Positions 49,094-56,488 of a DNA stretch of 64,000 bases are shown here, piece by piece. A model generated the notes under the pieces. The model was not told the DNA's origin, did not search any database, and saw only the letters and a program-made list of their open reading frames with translations. The position numbers and the translations under genes are program-made. The stretch comes from Pseudomonas viridiflava (GTDB taxonomy: Bacteria; Pseudomonadota; Gammaproteobacteria; Pseudomonadales; Pseudomonadaceae). Numbering within the stretch: position 1 is the first letter of the stretch; every line of letters begins with the position of its first letter. The DNA lies in assembly GCF_900590755.1 (NCBI RefSeq), contig NZ_UUOC01000004.1, positions 124,001 to 188,000 on the forward strand, given 5' to 3'.

Positions 49094-51409
49094 ATGCAAG
49101 CAGCCAAGCCGTTATTTGACTATCCGAAGTACTGGGCCGAATGTTTCGGGCCTGCGCCTTTCCTGCCCATGAGCCGGGAAGAAATGGATCAGCTTGGCTG
49201 GGATTCCTGCGACATCATCATCGTCACCGGTGATGCGTACGTGGATCACCCGTCGTTCGGCATGGCAATCATCGGCCGGCTGCTGGAGTCCCAGGGCTTT
49301 CGCGTCGGGATCATTGCCCAGCCGAACTGGCAGTCCAAAGACGACTTCATGAAGCTCGGCGAGCCGAACCTGTTCTTCGGTGTCGCTGCTGGCAACATGG
49401 ACTCGATGATCAACCGCTACACCGCGGACAAGAAAATCCGTTCCGACGACGCCTACACCCCAGGCGGCATGGCCGGCAAACGCCCGGATCGCGCCAGCCT
49501 CGTGTACAGCCAGCGCTGCAAGGAAGCCTACAAGCACGTGCCTATCGTGCTGGGCGGTATCGAAGCCTCGTTGCGCCGTATCGCCCATTACGATTACTGG
49601 CAGGACAAGGTTCGCAACTCGATCCTGATCGACGCCGCCGCCGACATTCTCCTGTACGGCAACGCCGAGCGTGCAATCGTCGAAGTAGCTCAGCGTCTGT
49701 CCTACGGCCACAAGATCGAAGACATTACTGATGTGCGCGGCACCGCGTTCATTCGCCGTGACACACCAAAAGACTGGTACGAAGTGGACTCCACCCGTAT
49801 CGACCGTCCAGGCAAGATCGACAAGATCATCAACCCGTATGTGAATACCCAGGACACCCAGGCCTGCGCCATCGAGCAGGAAAAGGGGCCGGTCGAAGAC
49901 CCGAACGAAGCCAAAGTCGTGCAGATCCTGGCCAGCCCGCGCATGACCCGTGACAAAACAGTCATCCGTCTGCCGTCGGTAGAAAAGGTCCGTGGCGATG
50001 CGGTGCTCTATGCCCACGCCAACCGTGTATTGCACCTGGAAACCAACCCGGGCAACGCCCGTGCCCTGGTCCAGAAGCATGGCGAAGTCGATGTCTGGTT
50101 CAACCCGCCACCGATTCCCATGACCACCGAAGAAATGGACTACGTGTTCGGCATGCCTTACGCACGTATTCCGCATCCTGCGTACGGCAAGGAAAAGATC
50201 CCGGCCTACGACATGATCCGCTTCTCGGTGAATATCATGCGCGGCTGCTTTGGCGGCTGCACCTTCTGCTCGATTACCGAGCACGAAGGTCGCATCATCC
50301 AGAACCGTTCCGAAGAATCGATCATTCGTGAAATCGAAGAGATTCGCGACAAGGTGCCAGGCTTTACCGGGGTCATTTCCGACCTTGGCGGCCCGACCGC
50401 GAACATGTATCGCATCGCCTGCAAGACGCCGGAAATCGAATCGGCGTGCCGCAAGCCATCCTGCGTATTCCCTGGCATCTGCCCGAACCTGAACACCGAC
50501 CACTCGTCGCTGATCCAGCTGTATCGCAGCGCCCGTGCGTTGCCGGGTGTGAAGAAAATCCTGATCGCTTCCGGCTTGCGCTACGACCTCGCGGTCGAGT
50601 CGCCGGAATACGTCAAGGAGCTGGTGACGCACCACGTCGGTGGTTACCTGAAGATCGCCCCGGAACACACCGAGGAAGGTCCGCTCAATCAGATGATGAA
50701 GCCGGGCATTGGCAGCTATGACAAGTTCAAGCGCATGTTCGAGAAGTACTCGAAAGAGGCGGGCAAAGAGCAGTACCTGATCCCGTACTTCATCGCCGCC
50801 CACCCGGGCACCACCGATGAAGACATGATGAACCTGGCGCTGTGGCTCAAGGGCAACGGGTTCCGTGCCGACCAGGTGCAGGCGTTCTATCCGTCGCCGA
50901 TGGCCACGGCTACGGCCATGTATCACTCGGGCAAAAACCCGCTGCGCAAGGTCACCTACAAGAGCGATGCGGTGACCATCGTGAAGAGCGAAGACCAGCG
51001 CCGTTTGCACAAAGCGTTCCTGCGCTATCACGACCCGAAAGGCTGGCCGATGCTGCGTGAGGCACTGATTCGCATGGGCCGCGCCGACCTGATTGGCTCG
51101 GGCAAGGATCAACTGATCCCGTCGCATCAGCCGACCACCGACAGCTACCAGAGCGCCCGTCGCAAGAACTCGACGCCAGCCGGTAGCCATAAAGTGGCCA
51201 GCCCTAAAACGCCGAAGACAACGCTGATCCAGACCCAGCACACCGGCCTGCCACCCCGTGGCAGCGACGGCAGCAAGCCTTGGGACAAACGTGAAGAAGC
51301 CAAGGCCGCCGCCATGGCTCGTAACAAGCAAGCGGCGAAAGAGCGCATGGATGCCGCCAAAGGCAAAGGCCCTAAACCGCCCAAGCGCAAGCCAGTCGTT
51401 CCGCGCTAA
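49094..51409 (+). CDS. YgiQ-family radical SAM protein
   Basis: The protein has 771 residues from ATG 49094 ([20 protein letters not shown]); the frame is open further upstream but unconserved. A cobalamin-binding-like N-terminal domain ([22 protein letters not shown] region) precedes the radical SAM core, where [17 protein letters not shown] provides the CxxxCxxC cluster ligands near residue 385. A C-terminal Lys/Ala-rich tail is likely disordered. The family is widespread but its substrate is unknown. It is part of the conserved pseudomonad order; the flanking genes on both sides are accessory. Confidence 0.92.
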   Translation: MQAAKPLFDYPKYWAECFGPAPFLPMSREEMDQLGWDSCDIIIVTGDAYVDHPSFGMAIIGRLLESQGFRVGIIAQPNWQSKDDFMKLGEPNLFFGVAAGNMDSMINRYTADKKIRSDDAYTPGGMAGKRPDRASLVYSQRCKEAYKHVPIVLGGIEASLRRIAHYDYWQDKVRNSILIDAAADILLYGNAERAIVEVAQRLSYGHKIEDITDVRGTAFIRRDTPKDWYEVDSTRIDRPGKIDKIINPYVNTQDTQACAIEQEKGPVEDPNEAKVVQILASPRMTRDKTVIRLPSVEKVRGDAVLYAHANRVLHLETNPGNARALVQKHGEVDVWFNPPPIPMTTEEMDYVFGMPYARIPHPAYGKEKIPAYDMIRFSVNIMRGCFGGCTFCSITEHEGRIIQNRSEESIIREIEEIRDKVPGFTGVISDLGGPTANMYRIACKTPEIESACRKPSCVFPGICPNLNTDHSSLIQLYRSARALPGVKKILIASGLRYDLAVESPEYVKELVTHHVGGYLKIAPEHTEEGPLNQMMKPGIGSYDKFKRMFEKYSKEAGKEQYLIPYFIAAHPGTTDEDMMNLALWLKGNGFRADQVQAFYPSPMATATAMYHSGKNPLRKVTYKSDAVTIVKSEDQRRLHKAFLRYHDPKGWPMLREALIRMGRADLIGSGKDQLIPSHQPTTDSYQSARRKNSTPAGSHKVASPKTPKTTLIQTQHTGLPPRGSDGSKPWDKREEAKAAAMARNKQAAKERMDAAKGKGPKPPKRKPVVPR

Positions 51410-51421
51410 CAGCTGCTCACT

Positions 51422-51464
51422 AAAGGAGCTGCCGAAGGCTGCGAAAGCGCCTGACGCAGCTCCA
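51422..51464. repeat. Degenerate REP element
   Basis: AAGGAGCTGCCGAAGGCTGC begins a left arm like the full copies, but the right arm is reduced to GCAGCTCC. It lies directly after ygiQ and before a full copy. Confidence 0.6.
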
Positions 51465-51498
51465 GATTCACCCGCGTTATTTCAGATACACCTCGTTC

Positions 51499-51573
51499 CT
51501 GTAGGAGCTGCCGCAGGCTGCGAAAGCGTTGTTTCTGACACACCGCCTTCGCAGCCTTCGACAGCTCCTACAG
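51499..51573. repeat. REPIN-type inverted repeat (left boundary of cassette A)
   Basis: The arms TGTAGGAGCTGCCGCAGGCT and AGCCTTCGACAGCTCCTACA surround about 30 bp. It is one of three related elements (also 53871 and 56234) that bracket the two cassette copies. Confidence 0.85.
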
Positions 51574-51680
51574 ATTCGGTTGCCTCTTCCCCCTCCGCCC
51601 AACCCGATCCACCACACACTAAAAGCGAAAGAAGACTGGTCCTACGTCTGCGCGTAAGGGCTCCTACATTCAGCTGCGCC

Positions 51681-51776
51681 ATGAAATTTTATGCTCGATT
51701 TTTCAACGCAAGGGCTCGCTCGCCAGCGGCCTTAGTCATGGAGAGTCGTCATGGTGATAGTCAACAATCAAAGTAG
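51681..51776 (+). other. Short ORF overlapping the start of the cassette A large gene
   Basis: It has 31 codons (MKFYARFFNARARSP and onward), in a different frame, overlapping the large gene by 26 bases. The copy at 54052-54147 has two changed residues. No clear ribosome site is present; it could be a leader peptide or chance. Confidence 0.2.
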
Positions 51777-53238
51777 CGCGGTCAGGGTTCAGGTTGCGGT
51801 TCCGCTCCTGGAAACCCGGTCGCTCGCTTCAGAGGGCGCGGCTGCGGATAGCAGCGATACCAACCCGGAAACCCAGGTTTCGAACCTGGCCCGTCAGCTC
51901 AGTGCCGCGGCGGTGCGAGCGCAGGACCGTGACGCAACACTCGACCCGCAAGCCCTGAGTCAAAAGGCTAAGCAAGCGTTAAGCGAACTATCGAGCAGTA
52001 CTGCAGACAGCCAAGCGTTCAAAGGCATGCCCCGAGACCAGTTGGCGCTGATTGCCTACGACGACGGCGGTGAGTTCTCGGTTGGCGAGCGTGCTCTTGC
52101 TCGGCAGGAAGCCGCCGAGCAAGAGCAGCTTTGGCGAAAAAGCGCCACAACTCGGGCGCTAAGCGAGTACAGCGCCACAGGCAACATGACCGGGTTTTTC
52201 AGTGAAGCGCTAACCCACTTCAAATCACTGCCCGCCATTGAGCAGGCGCAGTATCCGGCAGGCTTTGCAACTGATCTGCAACGCAAGGCAGGTGAGCAAC
52301 TGCTCAATCCGCAGGAGGAAATTACAAAGGCGCTCCCTGAGACGGCGTATACCAAGTTGATTGCAGCCGAGGCGAACTTATATGCCACCAAAAACAGTAC
52401 TGCCGCGACGCTGGGCCGGGAGTTGTTGGTGAGTCGCTTGTTCGATGGGCGTGAGCCGCGGGTTGTGAGTGGGGAGCATGGGATGAGTATTGAAAACATA
52501 TACCGCAGCCCCTACGAGTTTTTAACGCGAGAAGATCGTGAGCTGTTTTCTGAAGTCTATTATTCCTATGCGCAGGATCAGGACGTAGATCTAGGTTATG
52601 TAGATGATGTCATCAATAGATTGGCGAGGTATCGTCAATACAATGACGGTCGGATTTTGGCTAACATAAATAATGGAAATTGCTTTGATAGTCAGGGTCG
52701 ACAACTCTCGGTCAGGTTCAACGAAAGGGATAGCGCTGCCGCATCCCGAATACTGTACGGATCTGCGATCAACAGCACTCGCCTCGATCAAGGCTTCTTG
52801 CGTTTTACCCTTGATCCGGGCTTTGAAGGGATAGGGCATAGGTCTGATTTGAGGTTTCTCGAACATGTTGTGAACCGGTTTTCCGCAACCGCGGGTCCAG
52901 AGCTGAAACTTGACGAGTGTTTCTCTGCCTATCCAGTTGGGGAGATACCGGTTAATTCCATACTTACAGCATCGAGCGAGGTGATGGTGCGTCCAAGGGG
53001 CTGTGGTGGGGCAAGTGAAGAGGATGGCGCGGCCGATTTGGCGAATGAGCGGACGCCTGTTGCAGAGCCTGAGCGCCTGGAGCTGGAAGGTTTCTTCGGT
53101 AAGCAGGGTGGACTCTTCATGATGCTCCAGAACATGAAAGCCAGGGCTAATATCTGGGGCGGACGACCCTCAGAGGCTCAGGGCGTTGAAGGTCAATTAC
53201 CCATGAGCGGCCTTGTGAGTAGGCCTCGTATAAAGTAG
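51751..53238 (+). CDS. Cassette A large protein, unknown function (effector-like)
   Basis: The protein has 495 residues from ATG 51751 with GGAGAG upstream. I recognise no family. There is no signal peptide or membrane segment. The N-terminal 200 residues are hydrophilic, Ala/Ser/Gln-rich and helical (SVGERALARQEAAEQEQLWR), and differ from copy B at about 15 positions. Residues 200-400 contain FLTREDRELFSE, LGYVDD and FLEHVVNRFSA blocks kept in both copies, with about a quarter to a third of positions changed. The last ~90 residues hardly align. AT-rich codons appear in the middle. The architecture (kept N-terminus, variable C-terminus, small exported gene behind) resembles secreted effectors, but this is inference. 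Confidence 0.7.
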   Translation: MVIVNNQSSAVRVQVAVPLLETRSLASEGAAADSSDTNPETQVSNLARQLSAAAVRAQDRDATLDPQALSQKAKQALSELSSSTADSQAFKGMPRDQLALIAYDDGGEFSVGERALARQEAAEQEQLWRKSATTRALSEYSATGNMTGFFSEALTHFKSLPAIEQAQYPAGFATDLQRKAGEQLLNPQEEITKALPETAYTKLIAAEANLYATKNSTAATLGRELLVSRLFDGREPRVVSGEHGMSIENIYRSPYEFLTREDRELFSEVYYSYAQDQDVDLGYVDDVINRLARYRQYNDGRILANINNGNCFDSQGRQLSVRFNERDSAAASRILYGSAINSTRLDQGFLRFTLDPGFEGIGHRSDLRFLEHVVNRFSATAGPELKLDECFSAYPVGEIPVNSILTASSEVMVRPRGCGGASEEDGAADLANERTPVAEPERLELEGFFGKQGGLFMMLQNMKARANIWGGRPSEAQGVEGQLPMSGLVSRPRIK

Positions 53239-53262
53239 CGAGCGAGTACCGTTCCTTGTTGT

Positions 53263-53304
53263 ACACGCGCCATGCTCAGCGTTGCGCGTGTGTGCAGGTT
53301 TTTT
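53263..53304 (+). terminator. Rho-independent terminator after the cassette A large gene
   Basis: ACACGCGC (53263) and GCGCGTGT (to 53291) pair, followed by GTGCAGG and six T residues. It separates the large from the small gene. The equivalent region in copy B is degenerate. Confidence 0.65.
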
Positions 53305-53310
53305 CATTGC

Positions 53311-53322
53311 ACATATATATGT
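53311..53322 (+). promoter_or_regulatory. Palindrome upstream of the cassette A small gene
   Basis: ACATATATATGT is a perfect 12-base palindrome followed by a CACGCAG block. Copy B has TACATATGTA (55667-55676) followed by CACGCAG. This is a possible operator or AT-rich promoter element. Confidence 0.3.
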
Positions 53323-53390
53323 ATCTCACGCAGCGTAAACGTTTAGGTAGGCTGCTGGCAGATTACTTAACAAACAACAAGGAATAACTC

Positions 53391-53838
53391 ATGAAAAAAC
53401 ATATAACTATTGCTGTGGCCCTTGCCTTCGTGTCTGGTTATAGCTTTGCGGCAGAGCTGAGCATCACCAAATCTGTAAAGCCTGATCGAGTTGTAACGGC
53501 CAAGAGCGCTCGCGCAATTCCCTGTGCAGCGTTCGGATTTTCCAAGCCATGCATTGACTCTCGCTCCCAAGACGTTGCGAAGTGTTAGTTGGAGTACGAC
53601 ATACTATCCGGATAATGTTGGTGAGCGGGTTCAGATCTGCTACTCGCGACCTTATAACTTCAGCGGGGAGGATCATTGTGTCGATGTCAATCCAAATTCT
53701 TCGGGCGTGATTCATGAATTCAACTCGTATGAATTCGATTTGCATGCTGGTATTAAAATTCGGCATTTAGTATTCGGTGGAAAAAACTATGGCACTGCGG
53801 CGGGCGTAGACACAGTCACTATTAACTACAGCTACTAA
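53391..53838 (+). pseudogene. Cassette A small exported protein, frameshifted
   Basis: ATG 53391 (AGGAA upstream) opens a signal peptide, MKKHITIAVALAFVSGYSFA, and mature residues AELSITKSVKPDRVV. The frame then ends at TAG 53586-53588. The remainder continues in the +1 frame (LAPKTLRSVSWSTTYYPDN and onward to GTAAGVDTVTINYSY), matching the intact copy at 55743 (LAPKKLEGISWRTTHYPDN). The shift lies between about 53505 and 53565; by codon count copy A has one base more than a whole number of codons in that stretch. A GTG-started second ORF at 53524 would lack the signal peptide. A sequencing error cannot be excluded. Confidence 0.7.
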
Positions 53839-53870
53839 CGTCGCTATAACTGCAAAACTCACAAATGCTG

Positions 53871-53942
53871 TGTAGGAGCTGGCGAAGGCTGCGAAAGCGT
53901 TCTTTCTGACAAACCGCCTTCGCAGCCTTCGGCAGCTCCTAC
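53871..53942. repeat. REPIN-type inverted repeat (between cassette copies)
   Basis: The arms TGTAGGAGCTGGCGAAGGCT and AGCCTTCGGCAGCTCCTACC have one internal mismatch each. It lies just after the cassette A small gene and before the copy B leader. Confidence 0.85.
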
Positions 53943-54121
53943 CGATTCGGCTATCTCTTCCCCATCCGCCCAACGCGATCCACCACACACTAAAAGCGAA
54001 TCAAGACTGGTCCTACGCCTGCGCGTAAGACCTCCTACATTCAGCCGCGGCATGACATTTTATGCTCGATTTTTCAACGCAAGGGCTCGCTCGCCAGCGG
54101 CCTTAGTCATGGAGAGTCGTC

Positions 54122-55597
54122 ATGGTGGTAGTCAACAATCAAAGTAGCTCGGTCAGGGTTCAGGTTGTGGTTCCGCTGCTGGAAACCAAGTCGCTTGCTT
54201 CAGAGGGCGCGGTTGCGGATAGCAGCGATACCAATCCGGAAACCCAGGTTTCGAACCTGGCCCGTCAGCTCAGTGCAGCGGCGGTGCGAGCGCAGGACCG
54301 TGACGCAACACTCGACCCGCAAGCCCTGAGTCAAAAAGCTACGCAAGCGTTAAGCGAACTATCGATCAGTACCGCAGACAGCCAAGCGTTCAAAGGCATG
54401 CCCCGAGACCAGTTGGCGCTGATTACCTACGACGAGGGCGGTGAGTTCTCGGTTGGCGAGCGTGCATCAGCTCGGCAGGAAGCCGCCGAGCAAGAGCAGC
54501 TTTGGCGAAAAAGCGCCACAACTCGGGCGCTAAGCGAGTACAACGCCACAGGCAACATGACCGGTTTTTTCAGTGAAACGCTGGCCCACTTCAAATCACT
54601 GCCCGCCATTGAGCAGGCGCAGTATCCGGCAGGCTTTGCAACTGATCTGCAACGCAAGGCAGGTGAGCAACTGGTCAATCCGCAGGAGGAAATTACAAAG
54701 GCGCTCCCTGAGCCAGCTTATATTCGGCCGAGTGCAGCCGAGGTGAATTTATATGCCACCAAAAATAGTACGGCCGCAACCTTGGGTCGCCAGTTACTGG
54801 TGGATCGCCTGTTTGATGGGGTAGAGCCGCGAGTTGTCGATGGTAAACATGGCATGAACATGGAAAACATGTCCCGTAGTCAGTTTGAATTTTTAACTCG
54901 AGAGGATCGTGAGCTGTTTTCTGAGATCTATTACGCTTATGCCCAGGATCAGAGCGTAGACCTTGGATATGTTGATGATATCGCCAGAAGTCTTGGCGAT
55001 TATCGCCAGCTCAATGATGGTCGGCTCTTAAGTAACACAAATGACGGTCACAGCTATGATGGTCAGGGGCGGCAGTTATCGGTCAGGTTCAACGATAGCG
55101 ACACCGCTGCAGCTGCGCGGATATTGAACGGATCTGCGATGAGCAGCACTCGTCTGGATCAGGATTTTCTACGTTTTGCCCTTGATCCGGGTTTTCGGGG
55201 ACGAGGTCATAGGGATGATTGGAGGTTTCTTGAACATGTCGTCAACCGGTTTTCTGCGGAGGGAAGTGCAGGTCTGGAACTTGATGAGTGTTTCTCCGCT
55301 TATCCAGTTGGAGATGTAGCTGTTAGATCCATCGTTACAGCGTCCAAGGAGGTGATGCGGCCTCCAAGGACGTGCGATGGGGTGGCCAGGGACGATGAGG
55401 CGAAGCAGGCGACGTCTGCCGCGCAGCTGGAGAACGCTGAGCTGGACAGTCTCCTTGGCAAGTCTGAAAGCCTGTTCACGATACTCGGCCGCTTGAGGGC
55501 TGGCTCCGGTTCAGTGGGTAGAGAGCCGACAGAAGAAAAGAGCGCCGAGGTCCAGGTCCGGCCTGAGAGTCTTCAAAAAAGGCCGAAGTTAAAGTAG
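54122..55597 (+). CDS. Cassette B large protein, unknown function (effector-like)
   Basis: The protein has 491 residues from ATG 54122 with GGAGAG upstream. It is a paralogue of the 51751-53238 product: the first 200 residues are about 92% identical by my count, falling to roughly 70-75% for 200-400, and the last ~90 residues share mainly the RPK/RPR-type final residues and short blocks. It keeps FLTREDRELFSE, LGYVDD, STRLDQ and FLEHVVNRFSA. It has no signal peptide, membrane segment or recognised domain. The short tail difference is of the kind seen in polymorphic effectors, but the toxin role is unproven. Confidence 0.7.
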   Translation: MVVVNNQSSSVRVQVVVPLLETKSLASEGAVADSSDTNPETQVSNLARQLSAAAVRAQDRDATLDPQALSQKATQALSELSISTADSQAFKGMPRDQLALITYDEGGEFSVGERASARQEAAEQEQLWRKSATTRALSEYNATGNMTGFFSETLAHFKSLPAIEQAQYPAGFATDLQRKAGEQLVNPQEEITKALPEPAYIRPSAAEVNLYATKNSTAATLGRQLLVDRLFDGVEPRVVDGKHGMNMENMSRSQFEFLTREDRELFSEIYYAYAQDQSVDLGYVDDIARSLGDYRQLNDGRLLSNTNDGHSYDGQGRQLSVRFNDSDTAAAARILNGSAMSSTRLDQDFLRFALDPGFRGRGHRDDWRFLEHVVNRFSAEGSAGLELDECFSAYPVGDVAVRSIVTASKEVMRPPRTCDGVARDDEAKQATSAAQLENAELDSLLGKSESLFTILGRLRAGSGSVGREPTEEKSAEVQVRPESLQKRPKLK

Positions 55598-55666
55598 AAC
55601 GCATGCACTCGTATACTGACGGCGCGCGATGCCCTGCGTTGCGCGTTTGAGGTGTTTGTTTTGCAG

Positions 55667-55676
55667 TACATATGTA
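55667..55676 (+). promoter_or_regulatory. Palindrome upstream of the cassette B small gene
   Basis: TACATATGTA is the counterpart of the palindrome at 53311-53322, and both are followed by CACGCAG. Confidence 0.3.
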
Positions 55677-55742
55677 TGTCACGCAGTGAGAAGTTTTAGA
55701 TAAGCTGATGGGCAATTACTGTAACAACAACAAGGAATGCTC

Positions 55743-56198
55743 ATGAAAAAATATATAACTATTGCTATGGTTCTCGTTCTCGGATCAACCTCTATTTTTG
55801 CGGCGGAGAGAACGATAACGAAATCTTTAAAGCCTTCTCGGATTGTGGTCGCGAAGGCTGGTTTTGGGTTGGCATCCTTTCCAGTCTTGAGCAGCCACTT
55901 TCTCCCTAACACCCAACTATTTCTTGCCCCTAAAAAATTGGAAGGCATCAGTTGGAGGACAACCCATTACCCTGATAATCTTTTTGAGACAGTGAAGCTT
56001 TGCTATTATCAACCTCTCGCAAATGAACCCACTGACTGTGAAAACATTGAACCTAACTCCTCCGGCATAACGCATAAGTTTGATTCATATACCTTTGATA
56101 AACATGCCAGAGTCACGATTATGCATAGGGTGACAGGAGGTAAAAATCACGGGGCTGCCGCCGGCGTAGACACCGTCACCATTCACTACAGTTACTAA
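55743..56198 (+). CDS. Cassette B small exported protein, unknown function
   Basis: The protein has 151 residues from ATG 55743; an ATG two codons earlier (55737) is in frame, but copy A has no ATG there and the AGGAA site is better placed for 55743. The signal peptide is MKKYITIAMVLVLGSTSIFA with likely cleavage before AERTITKSLKPSR. The mature protein (~130 residues) is rich in beta-prone stretches (SWRTTHYPDN, VTIMHRV, GVDTVTIHYSY) with two Cys, so a secreted or periplasmic beta-sandwich is plausible. No family was recognised. It could be a periplasmic partner or immunity protein for the large product, or an independent secreted protein; the terminator-like region between them argues for separate transcription. 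Confidence 0.75.
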   Translation: MKKYITIAMVLVLGSTSIFAAERTITKSLKPSRIVVAKAGFGLASFPVLSSHFLPNTQLFLAPKKLEGISWRTTHYPDNLFETVKLCYYQPLANEPTDCENIEPNSSGITHKFDSYTFDKHARVTIMHRVTGGKNHGAAAGVDTVTIHYSY

Positions 56199-56233
56199 CC
56201 GCACCCAAAGTACTTCGACCTCCACCGGTCTGA

Positions 56234-56309
56234 AGTAGGAGCTGCCGAAGGCTGCGAAAGCGTTTGTTCTGACAAACCGCCTTCGCAGCCTGCAGCGCCT
56301 CGTGAAGGT
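56234..56309. repeat. Degenerate REPIN (right boundary of cassette B)
   Basis: The left arm GTAGGAGCTGCCGAAGGCTG is intact; the right arm is broken after TTCGCAGCCTGCAG. Confidence 0.7.
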
Positions 56310-56377
56310 CCCCCACCTGAAATTTTCCCTCCCCACGCCTTATTTCTGTGCAACGCTTGCACTGCGGGGCATGGCGG

Positions 56378-56392
56378 GCGCTTTAATGGTGC
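56378..56392 (+). promoter_or_regulatory. NtrC-like binding site
   Basis: GCGCTTTAATGGTGC matches the NtrC dyad form GCAC-N7-GTGC at the outer positions with one change. It lies about 70-85 bases upstream of the predicted sigma-54 start. A second dyad, GTGCAACGCTTGCAC, lies at 56348-56362. Confidence 0.5.
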
Positions 56393-56435
56393 CTGGTTCT
56401 GCCTCGCCACCGAGGAACCGCCGTATTTGCCCGGA

Positions 56436-56450
56436 TGGCATAAGTCTTGC
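56436..56450 (+). promoter_or_regulatory. Sigma-54 promoter of the transglutaminase/ATP-grasp operon
   Basis: TGGCAT-N5-TTGC has GG and GC at the required spacing of -24/-12 elements. Transcription would start near 56462, leaving a short leader with AGGAGG before GTG 56489. Confidence 0.65.
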
Positions 56451-56488
56451 GCGGTTCCATTACCGTCCAGGCTCGCAGGAGGCACGCC

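Larger units (their letters stand above)
51499..53838 (+). repeat. Tandem cassette copy A (REPIN + leader + large gene + small gene)
   Basis: It is about 2.3 kb and repeats as copy B at 53871-56198 in the same order and orientation. The leader after the REPIN (51574-51750 against 53943-54121) differs at only about a dozen positions by eye, including the phrase GCTCGATTTTTCAACGCAAG. Conservation is strongest from the leader through the first 200 codons of the large gene and then falls. Confidence 0.8.
53871..56198 (+). repeat. Tandem cassette copy B
   Basis: It repeats the order of copy A: REPIN, leader, large gene, small gene. The leader and first 200 codons are near identical to copy A; the small gene is intact here. 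Confidence 0.8.

Noticed and set aside
49112..51331. 739-codon minus-strand ORF opposite ygiQ
   Set aside because: It is a shadow; the plus frame has the radical SAM cluster motif and conserved domains.
51258..51776. Plus-strand ORF joining the end of ygiQ, two REP elements and the cassette leader
   Set aside because: It crosses ygiQ out of frame and two inverted repeats; only its last 31 codons are repeated in copy B and are treated separately as a possible upstream ORF.
53524..53838. GTG-started ORF as an independent gene
   Set aside because: It lacks a ribosome site and signal peptide and aligns with the middle and end of the intact copy, so it is the second half of a frameshifted gene.
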